DNA of 37,600 nt from an uncultured bacterium. GTDB lineage: Bacteria > Gemmatimonadota > Gemmatimonadetes > Longimicrobiales > RSA9. Made by a program: the position numbers and the translations under genes. The notes under the pieces were generated by a model. That model had not been told where the DNA came from. It was given only the letters and a program-made list of their open reading frames with translations, and did not search any database. The first letter of the stretch is position 1; the number at the start of each line of letters is the position of its first letter. Below are positions 1 to 7,408 of the stretch, piece after piece. The stretch lies in NCBI GenBank assembly GCA_937889645.1, contig CALBZE010000020.1, positions 1-37,600 of the forward strand, given 5' to 3'.

Positions 1-169
1 AGCCCGTCAGATCCAGCCAGCTGAACCCGCCCTCACCGCCCCAGATCGGCGACTGCAGCGTGAGCGCGAACAGCGGCCCGAGATCATCGACGGCTGGCGC
101 GCGCCAGGCACGGCGCAGGGTGGACGAAGCCGGCACCGGCGCGTCCGGCAGCGAGAGGGATTCAGTCAT
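1..169 (-). CDS. Small RiPP-like peptide, C-terminally cut by window edge
   Basis: The ATG at 169-167 opens a reading frame that stays open to the window edge (56 residues seen). It starts MTES, has a W-x-x-P-x-V-x-x-L segment at about residues 22-30, and then carries the stretch LTLQSPIWGGEGGFSWLDL, which is identical to that in the peptide encoded at 2804-2995. The N-terminal half differs much more than this core, so the core is what is conserved. The pattern of an aromatic residue, x-x-P and a closing L-T before a short Gly-rich core resembles lasso-type RiPP leaders; this is inference, and no maturation enzymes are in the window. The upstream sequence GTGAGGGTGCGCC supplies a GAGG ribosome site. 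The gene follows a terminator and is probably the first gene of a further cassette to the left. Confidence 0.6.
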   Translation of the reverse strand, partial: MTESLSLPDAPVPASSTLRRAWRAPAVDDLGPLFALTLQSPIWGGEGGFSWLDLTG

Positions 170-457
170 GGCGCACCCTCACGTGATAGGTTGTGCAATA
201 ACAACACGAGGAAAAGGCGGATGGACGCGCCCCCGTTCGATGACCGCATCTGGGAACGACGGGCTCGTCGGGGAAGATTATTCTCATCCATTCGCCTCCC
301 GTCAAGAGAAAAAATTGCCGGTGCCTCGCACCGGCGAGCGGCGCGAGGCACCAGCCCCGGGAGCGGCCTCACGTGATCGAGCGGCGCTCAGCGCGTGCCC
401 GCGACGATGACGGGGAGGTTGCTGTCGGCCGTCCTCCCATCGCCGAGCTGGCCGGAG
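158..457. repeat. 300-bp direct repeat, copy 1 (partner 777-1076)
   Basis: This block recurs 619 bp further on with only a few substitutions. It covers the start of the small peptide gene, its upstream region, a terminator and the 3' end of an RCC1 gene. It shows that a whole peptide-RCC1 cassette has been duplicated. Confidence 0.9.
309..352 (-). terminator. Intrinsic terminator after the RCC1 fragment
   Basis: A 10-bp perfect stem (320-329 with 343-352, GGTGCCTCGC) is followed on the minus strand by a run of six T (309-314). It lies just past the stop of the RCC1 fragment at 388 and is copied at 928-971. Confidence 0.85.
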
Positions 458-788
458 AAGTTGAGCCCCCAGCAGTAGAGCTCGTCGTCCGAGCCCTCGG
501 CGCAGGTGTGAGCGCCACCGGCCACGACGCCCGAGAGCACCACGCCCTCCGGTGCCTGCACCGCCACCGGGGTCGAGCGGTCGGTCGTCGTGCCGTCGCC
601 GAGCTGGCCGGAGCTGTTGTAGCCCCAGCAGTAGAGCTTGCCGTCCGAGCCCTCGGCGCAGGTGTGATAGCCCCGGGCCGAGACGCCCGAGAGCACCACG
701 CCCGCCGGTGCCTGCACCGCCACCGGCGTCCAGCGGTTGGTGGTCGTGCCGTCACCGAGCTGGCCGGAGCCGGACAGGATTCAGTCAT
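388..788 (-). pseudogene. Collapsed peptide-RCC1 cassette (RCC1 fragment)
   Basis: From 776 leftwards this reads as RCC1 repeats (two full YCWG blades and the end of a third) ending in VIVAGTR, exactly like the intact gene at 1007-2764. To the right, 777-788 is the first codons (MTES) of the small peptide gene. The two are joined at a short TCCGG shared by both genes, and the peptide frame is not the RCC1 frame; the RCC1 frame meets a stop immediately upstream. The signal peptide and N-terminal domain are missing. The simplest reading is a duplicated cassette that lost most of the peptide gene and the 5' two thirds of the RCC1 gene in one deletion. A start at the internal ATG at 723 could still give 111 residues, but without an export signal. 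Confidence 0.8.
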
Positions 789-1076
789 GGCGCATCCTCA
801 CGTGATAGGTTGTGCAATAACAACACGAGGAAAAGTCGGATGGACGCGCCCCCGTTCGATGACCGCATCTGGGAACGACGGGCTCGTCGGGGAAGATTAT
901 TCTCATCCATTCGCCTCCCGTCAAGAGAAAAAATTGCCGGTGCCTCGCACCGGCGAGCGGCGCGAGGCACCAGCCCCGGGAGCGGCCTCACGTGATCGAG
1001 CGGCGCTCAGCGCGTGCCCGCGACGATGACGGGGAGGTTGCTGTCGGCCGTCCTCCCATCGCCGAGCTGGCCGGAG
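777..1076. repeat. 300-bp direct repeat, copy 2
   Basis: Second copy of 158-457, offset by 619 bp. Its right end runs on into the RCC1 blades, where homology continues at the level of the repeat units. Confidence 0.9.
928..971 (-). terminator. Intrinsic terminator after the RCC1 lipoprotein gene
   Basis: Same hairpin as at 309-352: stem 939-948 with 962-971, then six T on the minus strand (928-933). It ends the peptide-RCC1 transcription unit. Confidence 0.85.
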
Positions 1077-2764
1077 CCGTTGTAGCCCCAGCAATAGACC
1101 TTGCCGTCCGAGCCGTGGGCGCAGGTGTGAAGGTTACCGGCCGAGACGCCCGAGAGCACCACGCCCGCCGGCGCCTGCACCGCCACCGGGGTCGGGCGCA
1201 AGGCGTTCGTGCCGTCGCCGAGCCGGCCGGAGCCGTTGTTGCCCCAGCAATAGACCTTGCCGTCCGAACCGTCGGCGCAGGTGTGAGCGACACCGGCCTC
1301 GACGCCCGAGAGCACGACGCCCTCCGGTGCCTCCACCGCCACCGGGGTCGGGCGCGAGGTGTTCGTGCCGTCGCCGAGCTGGCGGAATTGGTTATTGCCC
1401 CAGCAATAGACCTTGCCGTCCGAGCCGTGGGCGCAGGTGTGAAGGTTACCGGCCGAGACGCCCGAGAGCACCACGCCCGCCGGCGCCTGCACCGCCACCG
1501 GGGTCGGGCGCAAGGCGTTCGTGCCGTCGCCGAGCTGGCCGAATTGGTTATTGCCCCAGCAATAGAGCTTGCCGTCCGAGCCCTTCGCGCAGGTGTGAGC
1601 GCCACCGGCCACGACGCCCGAGAGCACGACGCCCTCCGGTGCCTCCACCGCCACCGGGGTCGAGCGGTCGGTCGTCGTGCCGTCGCCGAGCTGGCCGGAG
1701 CTGTTGTAGCCCCAGCAATAGACCTTGCCGTCCGAGCCGTGGGCGCAGGTGTGAAGGTTACCGGCCGAGACGCCCGAGAGCACCACGCCCGCCGGCGCCT
1801 GCACCGCCACCGGGGTCGGGCGCAAGGCGTTCGTGCCGTCGCCGAGCTGGCCGTAAACGTTGTAGCCCCAGCAGTAGACCTGGCCATCCGAGCCGTCGGC
1901 GCAGGTGTGAGCCTCGCCGGCCACGACGCCCGAGAGCGTGACTCCCTCCGGTGCCTGCACCACCACGGGAGTCGAGCGGTTGGTGCTCGTGCCGTCGCCG
2001 AGCCGGCCGGAGCCGTTGTTGCCCCAGCAGTAGACATTACCGTCCGAGCCGTCGGCGCAGGTGTGTAAGCCGCCCAGCGAGATCCGCGTCAGGTGCACGC
2101 TGTAGGCGCCCGGGTCCGGCACCTCCGTCCAGACGAGCACGCTGAACTGGAACTCCGTCGCCCCGTTCAGTGCGAACTCCCACGTCTTCGCACCGCTCGT
2201 CTCGCCCGGCGCAAGGACCCCGTCGCCGCCGAGAAGTCCGCCCGAATACTCGTAGTACTTCTGAGGCTCGCTCTCGGTGAACGTGCCGACGTCATCGAAG
2301 TTCACGACCTCGACCCCGTTGTTCGGCTCGTCCACGAAGAAGACCCGCACGCCGGCAGAGTCCGCGTTCTCCCCGTCCAGCGTGCCGAACGGCTGCAGCG
2401 TCAGGTTCTGCACCGTCACGTCGGCCGACCAGACGTCGTCCTCGATGACCGGCGCATCATTATTCGCCATCCGCACGTACCGGTGCTGGCTGCCCACCAC
2501 GAGGTTGTAGTCCGGCCCGCCGGTCGACGCCCTCCCCGCGCCGGAGGCCGGCCCGCACTCCAGAGCGCCACCCTTCGAAAGGTCGACCGTGCAGTCGAGC
2601 CGCTGCACCACATCGGCCAAGGCCCCGGGCCGCTCCGACCCGGCAGTGTCGTCCAGCGGCATCGTCGGCTCCTCGCTACAGCCGGCAAGGAAGAGGGCGG
2701 CGCACAGACCCAGACCGACGGCGGACCGCACGTCACGCAGTATCGCGTCTTTCTCGATTGTCAT
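1007..2764 (-). CDS. RCC1-repeat lipoprotein
   Basis: 585 residues. Residues 1-29 form a signal peptide ending in the lipobox LAGC (lipidated Cys29), so the protein should be anchored in a membrane facing outward. Residues about 80-230 form a beta-rich, Ig-like stretch of unknown family. From about residue 235 to the end there are seven RCC1 blades, each with HTCA(D/H/K)GSDG and YCWG(N/Y)N signatures and a GQLGDGT turn, as in a beta-propeller. Two blade types alternate, and three copies of one are almost identical in DNA. The gene starts 39 bp after the stop of the small peptide gene and very likely shares its transcript; it ends at a strong terminator. RCC1 propellers usually bind partners; no partner or enzyme activity can be read from the sequence. 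Confidence 0.9.
   Translation of the reverse strand: MTIEKDAILRDVRSAVGLGLCAALFLAGCSEEPTMPLDDTAGSERPGALADVVQRLDCTVDLSKGGALECGPASGAGRASTGGPDYNLVVGSQHRYVRMANNDAPVIEDDVWSADVTVQNLTLQPFGTLDGENADSAGVRVFFVDEPNNGVEVVNFDDVGTFTESEPQKYYEYSGGLLGGDGVLAPGETSGAKTWEFALNGATEFQFSVLVWTEVPDPGAYSVHLTRISLGGLHTCADGSDGNVYCWGNNGSGRLGDGTSTNRSTPVVVQAPEGVTLSGVVAGEAHTCADGSDGQVYCWGYNVYGQLGDGTNALRPTPVAVQAPAGVVLSGVSAGNLHTCAHGSDGKVYCWGYNSSGQLGDGTTTDRSTPVAVEAPEGVVLSGVVAGGAHTCAKGSDGKLYCWGNNQFGQLGDGTNALRPTPVAVQAPAGVVLSGVSAGNLHTCAHGSDGKVYCWGNNQFRQLGDGTNTSRPTPVAVEAPEGVVLSGVEAGVAHTCADGSDGKVYCWGNNGSGRLGDGTNALRPTPVAVQAPAGVVLSGVSAGNLHTCAHGSDGKVYCWGYNGSGQLGDGRTADSNLPVIVAGTR
1080..2068. repeat. 312-bp higher-order repeat inside the RCC1 gene
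   Basis: The string CAGCAATAGACC recurs at 1089, 1401 and 1713, exactly 312 bp apart. Each 312-bp unit encodes two 52-residue blades (an AHGSDG type and an A(D/K)GSDG type). The near identity implies recent unequal recombination or gene conversion. Confidence 0.85.
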
Positions 2765-2803
2765 TTGCCGAGGTCCTGTTGAGTGGGGGTGGATGGAGAA
2801 GCC

Positions 2804-2995
2804 TCAGCCGAGCCGGCCGCTCGAGCCCGTCAGATCCAGCCAGCTGAACCCGCCCTCACCGCCCCAGATCGGCGACTGAAGGGTGAGATCCACGAAAGCG
2901 GGCAGGTCTTCGACCTTGGGCGCGCGCCAGGAACGACGCAGCGCGGGTGAGTTCGAGGCCGACACGACGGCCGGCACCGGACAGGATTCGGTCAT
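2804..2995 (-). CDS. Small RiPP-like peptide, 63 residues
   Basis: 63 residues starting MTESCPVP. The first half is a leader-like segment with RRSW-R-A-P-K-V-E-D-L; the second half has LTLQSPIWGGEGGFSWLDL, shared exactly with the peptide at 1-169, and ends SSGRLG. There is no signal peptide or membrane segment. The W-x-x-P-x-V-x-x-L...F-x-x-L-T layout resembles lasso-peptide leaders with their Thr at position -2. If cleavage followed L-T-L, a Glu would lie at core position 8, where a lasso ring could close, although Gln would be an unusual first residue. This is a hypothesis: no cyclase, peptidase or RRE protein is seen here. The ATG has GTGAGGATGCGTC upstream, a motif kept in all three copies. 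The RCC1 lipoprotein gene follows after 39 bp. Confidence 0.65.
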   Translation of the reverse strand: MTESCPVPAVVSASNSPALRRSWRAPKVEDLPAFVDLTLQSPIWGGEGGFSWLDLTGSSGRLG

Positions 2996-3024
2996 GACGC
3001 ATCCTCACGTCTAAGGGGGAATAC

Positions 3025-3030
3025 TTTATA
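3025..3030 (-). promoter_or_regulatory. Possible -10 box of the peptide-RCC1 unit
   Basis: TATAAA on the minus strand, about 30 bp upstream of the peptide start, in an AT-rich patch that stands out in this GC-rich DNA. No convincing -35 box is seen. Confidence 0.35.
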
Positions 3031-3104
3031 CAGCGAACGACAGTATCGGCGCCGGCCCCCGTGCGGTCAAGCGTGGACAGGTGTCCTCCACACGGGCCCC
3101 GCCC

Positions 3105-3695
3105 CTACACCCCACCCCTCCCGGCCGCGAGCGACGCCGCGTCCAATCCCAACTCTGCCGCGATCCCGCGCATCGCCTCGATCACGTTCCCGATGTGCTC
3201 GTCGAGCTCGACGCCGAGCAGCTCGGTGCCGCGCCTGACGTCCTCGCGGTTCACGCCCCGCGCGAACGCGGCGTCCTTGAACTTCTTCTTGACCGACTTC
3301 GTCTCCAGGTCGTCGATCCCGTTCGGGCGCATGAGCGCGGTCGCGGTGATGAGGCCCGTGATCTCGTCGCAGGCGTAGAGGGTGCGGTCCAGCAGCGTCT
3401 CCGGCTCGACGCCGGTGAAGTCGGCACGATGGGCGAGGATCGCGTGGAGGACCTCCTCGGGGTAGCCCCGCGCGCGCAGTGCCTCGACCGCTTCGAGCGG
3501 GTGCCGCTCGGGGTGCTTCTCCCAGTCCAGGTCGTGCAGCAACCCCGCCAGCCCCCACAACTCCTCGTCCTCGCCGAACTTGCGGGCGTAGAAGCGGACG
3601 GCCGCCTCGACCGCCTTCATGTGGTTGCGCAGCGATTCGCTCTCGACCCACTCCTCCAGCAGCGACAGTGCTTCTTCACGCGTCGGCACGTTCAC
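3105..3695 (-). CDS. HD-domain hydrolase
   Basis: 196 residues. The HD fold metal ligands are visible: His25, the His54-Asp55 pair in GLLHDLDWE, and Asp110 in YACDEITG. This is the single-domain HD phosphohydrolase type that acts on nucleotide or other phosphate esters in the cytoplasm; the substrate cannot be told. Two further histidines (His61 and His65) follow the HD pair. The start ATG overlaps the stop of the upstream cupin gene (ATGA at 3692-3695), so the two are translationally coupled. The end lies about 110 bp from the peptide gene start. Confidence 0.85.
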   Translation of the reverse strand: MNVPTREEALSLLEEWVESESLRNHMKAVEAAVRFYARKFGEDEELWGLAGLLHDLDWEKHPERHPLEAVEALRARGYPEEVLHAILAHRADFTGVEPETLLDRTLYACDEITGLITATALMRPNGIDDLETKSVKKKFKDAAFARGVNREDVRRGTELLGVELDEHIGNVIEAMRGIAAELGLDAASLAAGRGGV

Positions 3696-4216
3696 CCTCC
3701 GATCGGGACAGGCCGGTCCCGTTCACGGTCCACGATGCACAGGAAGCCGAACGGCTCGCGGTACGGGTTCAGGAACTGGTGCGGCTCGTCGGGCGCGACG
3801 TAGACGACGTCGCCGTATCCGACTTCGTGCACCTGATCCCCGAGCCGGACCCGCCCGCGGCCGCGGAAGCAGACGACGACGTGCACGTGCGCGTGCCGCT
3901 CGAACGCGCTGTGCCCGTCCGGCTCGATCTCGAAATAGCGCACCTCGAACGACGCCGCCTCGGGCGCGGCGAGGATGCGGCGCGTGATGGCGCGGAACGA
4001 GGCGACGTCGCCTTCGCCGCCGGCGCGGTACGGGAGCGCACGCACCGCCTCCCACCGTGCGCCGTCGTGCCGAAGGACCCGGCTGCGATCCAGCTCCGGC
4101 GCCGCCGGTCCGCCGCATGCTGCGCTCCCGGCGGCCGGCGCCGCCGCGTCCTCGACGCCGACGCCGCCCGCCGGGCCGATGCGCTCCGCCCCGCCGGGCG
4201 TCCGCTCGTCGCTCAA
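3692..4216 (-). CDS. Cupin-domain protein
   Basis: 174 residues from a TTG start chosen because GGGAGGT lies 7 bp before it. Residues 1-45 are Ala/Pro/Gly-rich and probably disordered. Residues 88-160 form a cupin barrel: motif 1 has H-A-H-V-H (His108, His110, His112) and motif 2 is GDVVYVAPDEPHQFLN with His146. These residues would hold a divalent metal. Such small cupins are dioxygenases, isomerases or sensors; the role cannot be named. It overlaps the HD hydrolase gene by 4 bp, so both products are probably made together. Confidence 0.85.
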   Translation of the reverse strand: MSDERTPGGAERIGPAGGVGVEDAAAPAAGSAACGGPAAPELDRSRVLRHDGARWEAVRALPYRAGGEGDVASFRAITRRILAAPEAASFEVRYFEIEPDGHSAFERHAHVHVVVCFRGRGRVRLGDQVHEVGYGDVVYVAPDEPHQFLNPYREPFGFLCIVDRERDRPVPIGG

Positions 4217-4320
4217 GGGCTACCTCCCGCAGAGGATTCCAGACTGCCCGCGGATTGTAGGCCGCAACGGGCGACGCGGCAAGGAAGGCTCGATCCGCCG
4301 GCCGCCTGCAACGCCGCATC

Positions 4321-5421
4321 TCACTCCCACGGCCGGATCACCGTCTTCATCCCCACCCCCTTCCCCGCAGCCCGCTCCAGCGCCGCGGCGACCCCGTCCA
4401 GCCCCGCCCGGTGCGTCACCAGCGACGCGACCTCCACCGCCCCCGTGGCCAGCAGCTCCAGCGCCTCCCGCGTGTCGTCCGGCCCGCACGAGTAGCTTTG
4501 CGTCAGCGTGACCTCGCGGAAGTACGCGGACGACAGCTCCAGCGAGACCGCGCTCCCCGGCGCCAGCGGCGTGAAGCACACCACCCGCCCGCCCGGAGCC
4601 GCAGCCTCGAGGCCGGATGCGATCGCACGCGCGTCGCCGGGGCAAACGACCACCACGTCCGCGCCCCGCCCACCGGTCGCCTCGCGGACGGCCTCCGCCA
4701 CCGGCCCGACGGCCCCGTCCGCACCATCGACGCCCGCCGAACCCCGGCCACCCACGGCGCCATCCGCCGGATCCACCACCACGTCCGCCCCGCGCCGCAG
4801 CGCCCGCTCCCGTCGATCCGCCACGAAGTCGCTCCCGATCACCACCCCCGCACCGTACGCCCGCGCCAGCGACACCAGGAGCTGCCCCATCGAGCCCAGC
4901 CCGATCACCAGCACCGCGTCCCCGGCGTCCAGCCGGCCCCGCCGCTTCAGCGCACGCACGCACGTCGCCAGCGGCTCGACGAACACGCCGACCTCGTCCG
5001 GCATCCCCTCGGGCAGCACGAGCGTGTCCCGCGCGACGCTCTCCGCCCCCACCGCCGCGTATTCCGCGAATCCGCCCGGCCGGAGCTGGTTCCGCTTCCA
5101 CACCGCGCAGTTCGACCACAGCCCGCGCCGACACTCCTCGCACGCCAGGCACGGCGCGTGGTGGTGAACGAAAACGCGCTCACCCTCCCGCACCCCGCTC
5201 ACGCCGGCGCCGAGCGCCACCACCACGCCCACCGGCTCGTGCCCCAACACCGCCGGCGCCTTCCGCGCCACGTACCACGCCAGCGCGTCCGATCCGCACA
5301 CCCCGCACGCCGTCACCCGGATCAGCGCCTCGCCCGGCCCGGGCGACGGGACAGGCTCCTCCTCCACCCGCACGTCGCCCCAGGCGTACAGCCGAGCCAC
5401 GCGCATGCGATCCGGGATCAC
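4321..5421 (-). CDS. Zinc-dependent medium-chain alcohol dehydrogenase
   Basis: 366 residues from a GTG start with AGGAGG 7 bp upstream; an ATG five codons later is the alternative. The catalytic zinc ligands are Cys42 (CGVCGSD), His61-Glu62 (GHEP) and the later EPLATC glutamate. The structural zinc loop has Cys91, Cys94, Cys97 and Cys105. A Rossmann motif GLGSMG follows, so the enzyme uses NAD(P). The pattern is that of sorbitol or threonine dehydrogenase-like enzymes oxidising secondary alcohols; the substrate is not identifiable. A Gly/Asp-rich insertion follows the Rossmann first half. It is transcribed away from tspO. Confidence 0.88.
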   Translation of the reverse strand: MIPDRMRVARLYAWGDVRVEEEPVPSPGPGEALIRVTACGVCGSDALAWYVARKAPAVLGHEPVGVVVALGAGVSGVREGERVFVHHHAPCLACEECRRGLWSNCAVWKRNQLRPGGFAEYAAVGAESVARDTLVLPEGMPDEVGVFVEPLATCVRALKRRGRLDAGDAVLVIGLGSMGQLLVSLARAYGAGVVIGSDFVADRRERALRRGADVVVDPADGAVGGRGSAGVDGADGAVGPVAEAVREATGGRGADVVVVCPGDARAIASGLEAAAPGGRVVCFTPLAPGSAVSLELSSAYFREVTLTQSYSCGPDDTREALELLATGAVEVASLVTHRAGLDGVAAALERAAGKGVGMKTVIRPWE

Positions 5422-5592
5422 CGTGCGGCCTCCTCGCAGCCGCGCGGCCACGCCGGGGTTCCGCGCCCAAGCGGCCGACGAGCGCACCGCCGCCCGGGAG
5501 CCCGACGGGTCAGCCCCCGCGCACGCGGCGGTACGGTCTTCGCACTCCTCGGCGCCGGACCGAACGCGTCGCCGCTCCCACGGAGGTGGTCC

Positions 5593-6072
5593 GTGCCCTT
5601 CCGATACCGCTCCTGGCTCGTCCTCGCCCTCTTCATCCTCGTCTGCCTCAGTGTCGGAGCCATCGGGGGTGCATTCACCGGCGCGTCGCTCCAGGAATGG
5701 TACCCGACGCTCCGCAAGCCGTCCTGGACCGCGCCGCCGATCGTCTTCGGCCCCGTCTGGACCGTCCTGTACATCCTGATGGCGATCGCCGCGTGGCTCG
5801 TCTGGCGCTGCCGCGGCGTCGTCGACGCGACCAACGCGCTCTACCTCTTCGCCGCCCAGCTCGCCTTCAACCTCGCCTGGTCCGCCTTCTTCTTCGGGCT
5901 GCGATCCCCCGGCGCCGCGCTCGTCGAGCTCGTCCTGCTGTGGGCGCTCGTCCTCGCGACGCTCGTCGCGTTCTGGCGCATCCGCCGTCTCGCCGGCGCG
6001 CTCCTCCTCCCTTACCTCCTGTGGACCACGTACGCCGTAGCCCTCAACTTCGCGATCTGGCGGATGAACTAA
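5593..6072 (+). CDS. tspO: TspO/MBR family membrane protein
   Basis: 159 residues from a GTG start, with GGAGGT at 5582-5587 deciding it; the much longer open frame upstream is antisense shadow. Five hydrophobic helices are seen. Family hallmarks are present: the first helix followed by WYPTLRKPSWTAPP, then VFGPVWTVLYILMA, a QLAFNLAWSAFFFG segment, and a last helix with LPYLLWTTYAVALN. TspO proteins bind porphyrins and other tetrapyrroles and are linked to stress and light/oxygen control. It stands alone on plus between two dehydrogenase genes. Confidence 0.93.
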   Translation: MPFRYRSWLVLALFILVCLSVGAIGGAFTGASLQEWYPTLRKPSWTAPPIVFGPVWTVLYILMAIAAWLVWRCRGVVDATNALYLFAAQLAFNLAWSAFFFGLRSPGAALVELVLLWALVLATLVAFWRIRRLAGALLLPYLLWTTYAVALNFAIWRMN

Positions 6073-6161
6073 TATTGACTCGGGGCGACGGACCGTGTCG
6101 CGCCAGGCCCGAGTCGCGCAGTGCCCTCGCGGCGCTGCCCGATCGAGCGGCGACCTGCCCG

Positions 6162-6184
6162 GGCGGCCCCTTCCCCGGGCCGCC
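6162..6184. terminator. GC hairpin between convergent tspO and dehydrogenase
   Basis: Stem GGCGGCCC (6162-6169) with GGGCCGCC (6177-6184). No T run follows on either strand, so it may act only weakly or with Rho. Confidence 0.35.
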
Positions 6185-6192
6185 GGCCCCGT

Positions 6193-7398
6193 TCACACCC
6201 CCGCGCCCAGAGCGCCCGGGACCTGGGCTCCCGCGACGTCCGGCACCACCGCGACCTTCACCGCCTCCCGACGCAGCACCAGCCCGAGCGCCTCCTCGAG
6301 GCGGTCGAGCGGGCGACGGTGCGTCACGAGCGGCCCGGCGACGACGCGCCCGTCGGCCAGCAGTTCGTACGCCTCCCGCACGCTCGCCGGCCGGTAGTGG
6401 AACGCGCCCTTGAGGTCGACCTCCTCGTAGTGGAGCCGCAGCGTGTCGAAGCTCGCGCGCGTCCCCGCCGCGCACCCGCCGTACAGCAGCACCTCGCCGC
6501 CCGGCGCCGCGAGCGTCGCCGCGAGCTCCCAAACCTCGGGCCGCCCGACGCACTCGACCACGACGTCGGCGCCCACGCCGCCGGTGCGCTCGAGGATCGT
6601 CTCGCGCAATGCCGCAGCGGCCGGCTCCCGAAGTGCCCCGTCCGGCGAGCCGCCCGTAGCGCCGCCTGGCGCCTCCCATGGAGCACCGGCCATCGGGCCG
6701 CTCGCACCGCCGCCCACCCCCCGCGCTCCACCCCCGGGGTCCCGAATCACCTCCGCCCCCAGCGCCCGCGCAACCTCGAGCCGCGCCTCGTGCCTGCCGA
6801 CGACGATGACGCGTCCCGCCCCACGCAGCCGCGCCACCTGCAGGAAGAGCAGCGTGATCGGCCCATCGCCGAGGAAGGCGACATGCTCCGCCCGGTCGAG
6901 CGCGACGCGGCCCGCGCCGTGGACCACGCACGCGAGCGGTTCGAGCGCCGCGGCCTCGTGCGCCTCGAGCGACGCCGGCCGCGTGAACACGTGTCGCTCC
7001 ACAATGTGCCGCGGCAGCAGCACGTACTCAGCGAACGCGCCGAACACCATCCGCCCGACCGCGTCCGGGCAGAGGTTCTCGCGCCCGCGCCGACACAGCC
7101 GGCACTCGCCGCACGGTGCCGTCGGGACGCAGGCGATGGCGTCGCCTTCGCGGAACCGCTCCACGCCCGTACCCACCGCCGCGACCGTCCCCGAGAACTC
7201 GTGCCCCATCGGCGTCGGGAGCGGAATCCGCGGGTGCCCTCGCTGAAACGTTTTTAGATCGGTCCCGCAAGTCAGTGCGGCATCGACGCGTACGAGCAGC
7301 TCGCCAGGCCCGGGCGCGGGGACGGGCGCCTCGCGCATCTCGACGTACCCGGGTCGCACCAGGACTGCGGCGCGCATCCGCGACGGGAGGGTGCTCAT
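6193..7398 (-). CDS. Zinc-dependent medium-chain dehydrogenase with Gly-rich insertion
   Basis: 401 residues. The catalytic zinc site has Cys44 (TCGTD) and His66-Glu67 (GHEF); the structural zinc loop has Cys96, Cys99, Cys102 and Cys110. The nucleotide motif is GDGPITLLF, a variant of the usual G-x-G-x-x-G, common in the threonine/sorbitol dehydrogenase branch. Around residues 215-260, where the Rossmann fold should continue, there is an extra stretch rich in Gly, Ala and Pro, probably a disordered loop. The gene begins 11 bp after the DUF255 gene ends, so both probably share a transcript. Its partner dehydrogenase at 4321-5421 is only moderately similar and is not a recent duplicate. Confidence 0.87.
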   Translation of the reverse strand: MSTLPSRMRAAVLVRPGYVEMREAPVPAPGPGELLVRVDAALTCGTDLKTFQRGHPRIPLPTPMGHEFSGTVAAVGTGVERFREGDAIACVPTAPCGECRLCRRGRENLCPDAVGRMVFGAFAEYVLLPRHIVERHVFTRPASLEAHEAAALEPLACVVHGAGRVALDRAEHVAFLGDGPITLLFLQVARLRGAGRVIVVGRHEARLEVARALGAEVIRDPGGGARGVGGGASGPMAGAPWEAPGGATGGSPDGALREPAAAALRETILERTGGVGADVVVECVGRPEVWELAATLAAPGGEVLLYGGCAAGTRASFDTLRLHYEEVDLKGAFHYRPASVREAYELLADGRVVAGPLVTHRRPLDRLEEALGLVLRREAVKVAVVPDVAGAQVPGALGAGV

Positions 7399-7408
7399 GC
7401 GACGTCGC

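Noticed and set aside
4411..5580. Long plus-strand open frame leading into tspO
   Set aside because: It is antisense to the dehydrogenase gene and rich in Arg/His/Pro; only the part from 5593 has family character and a ribosome site.
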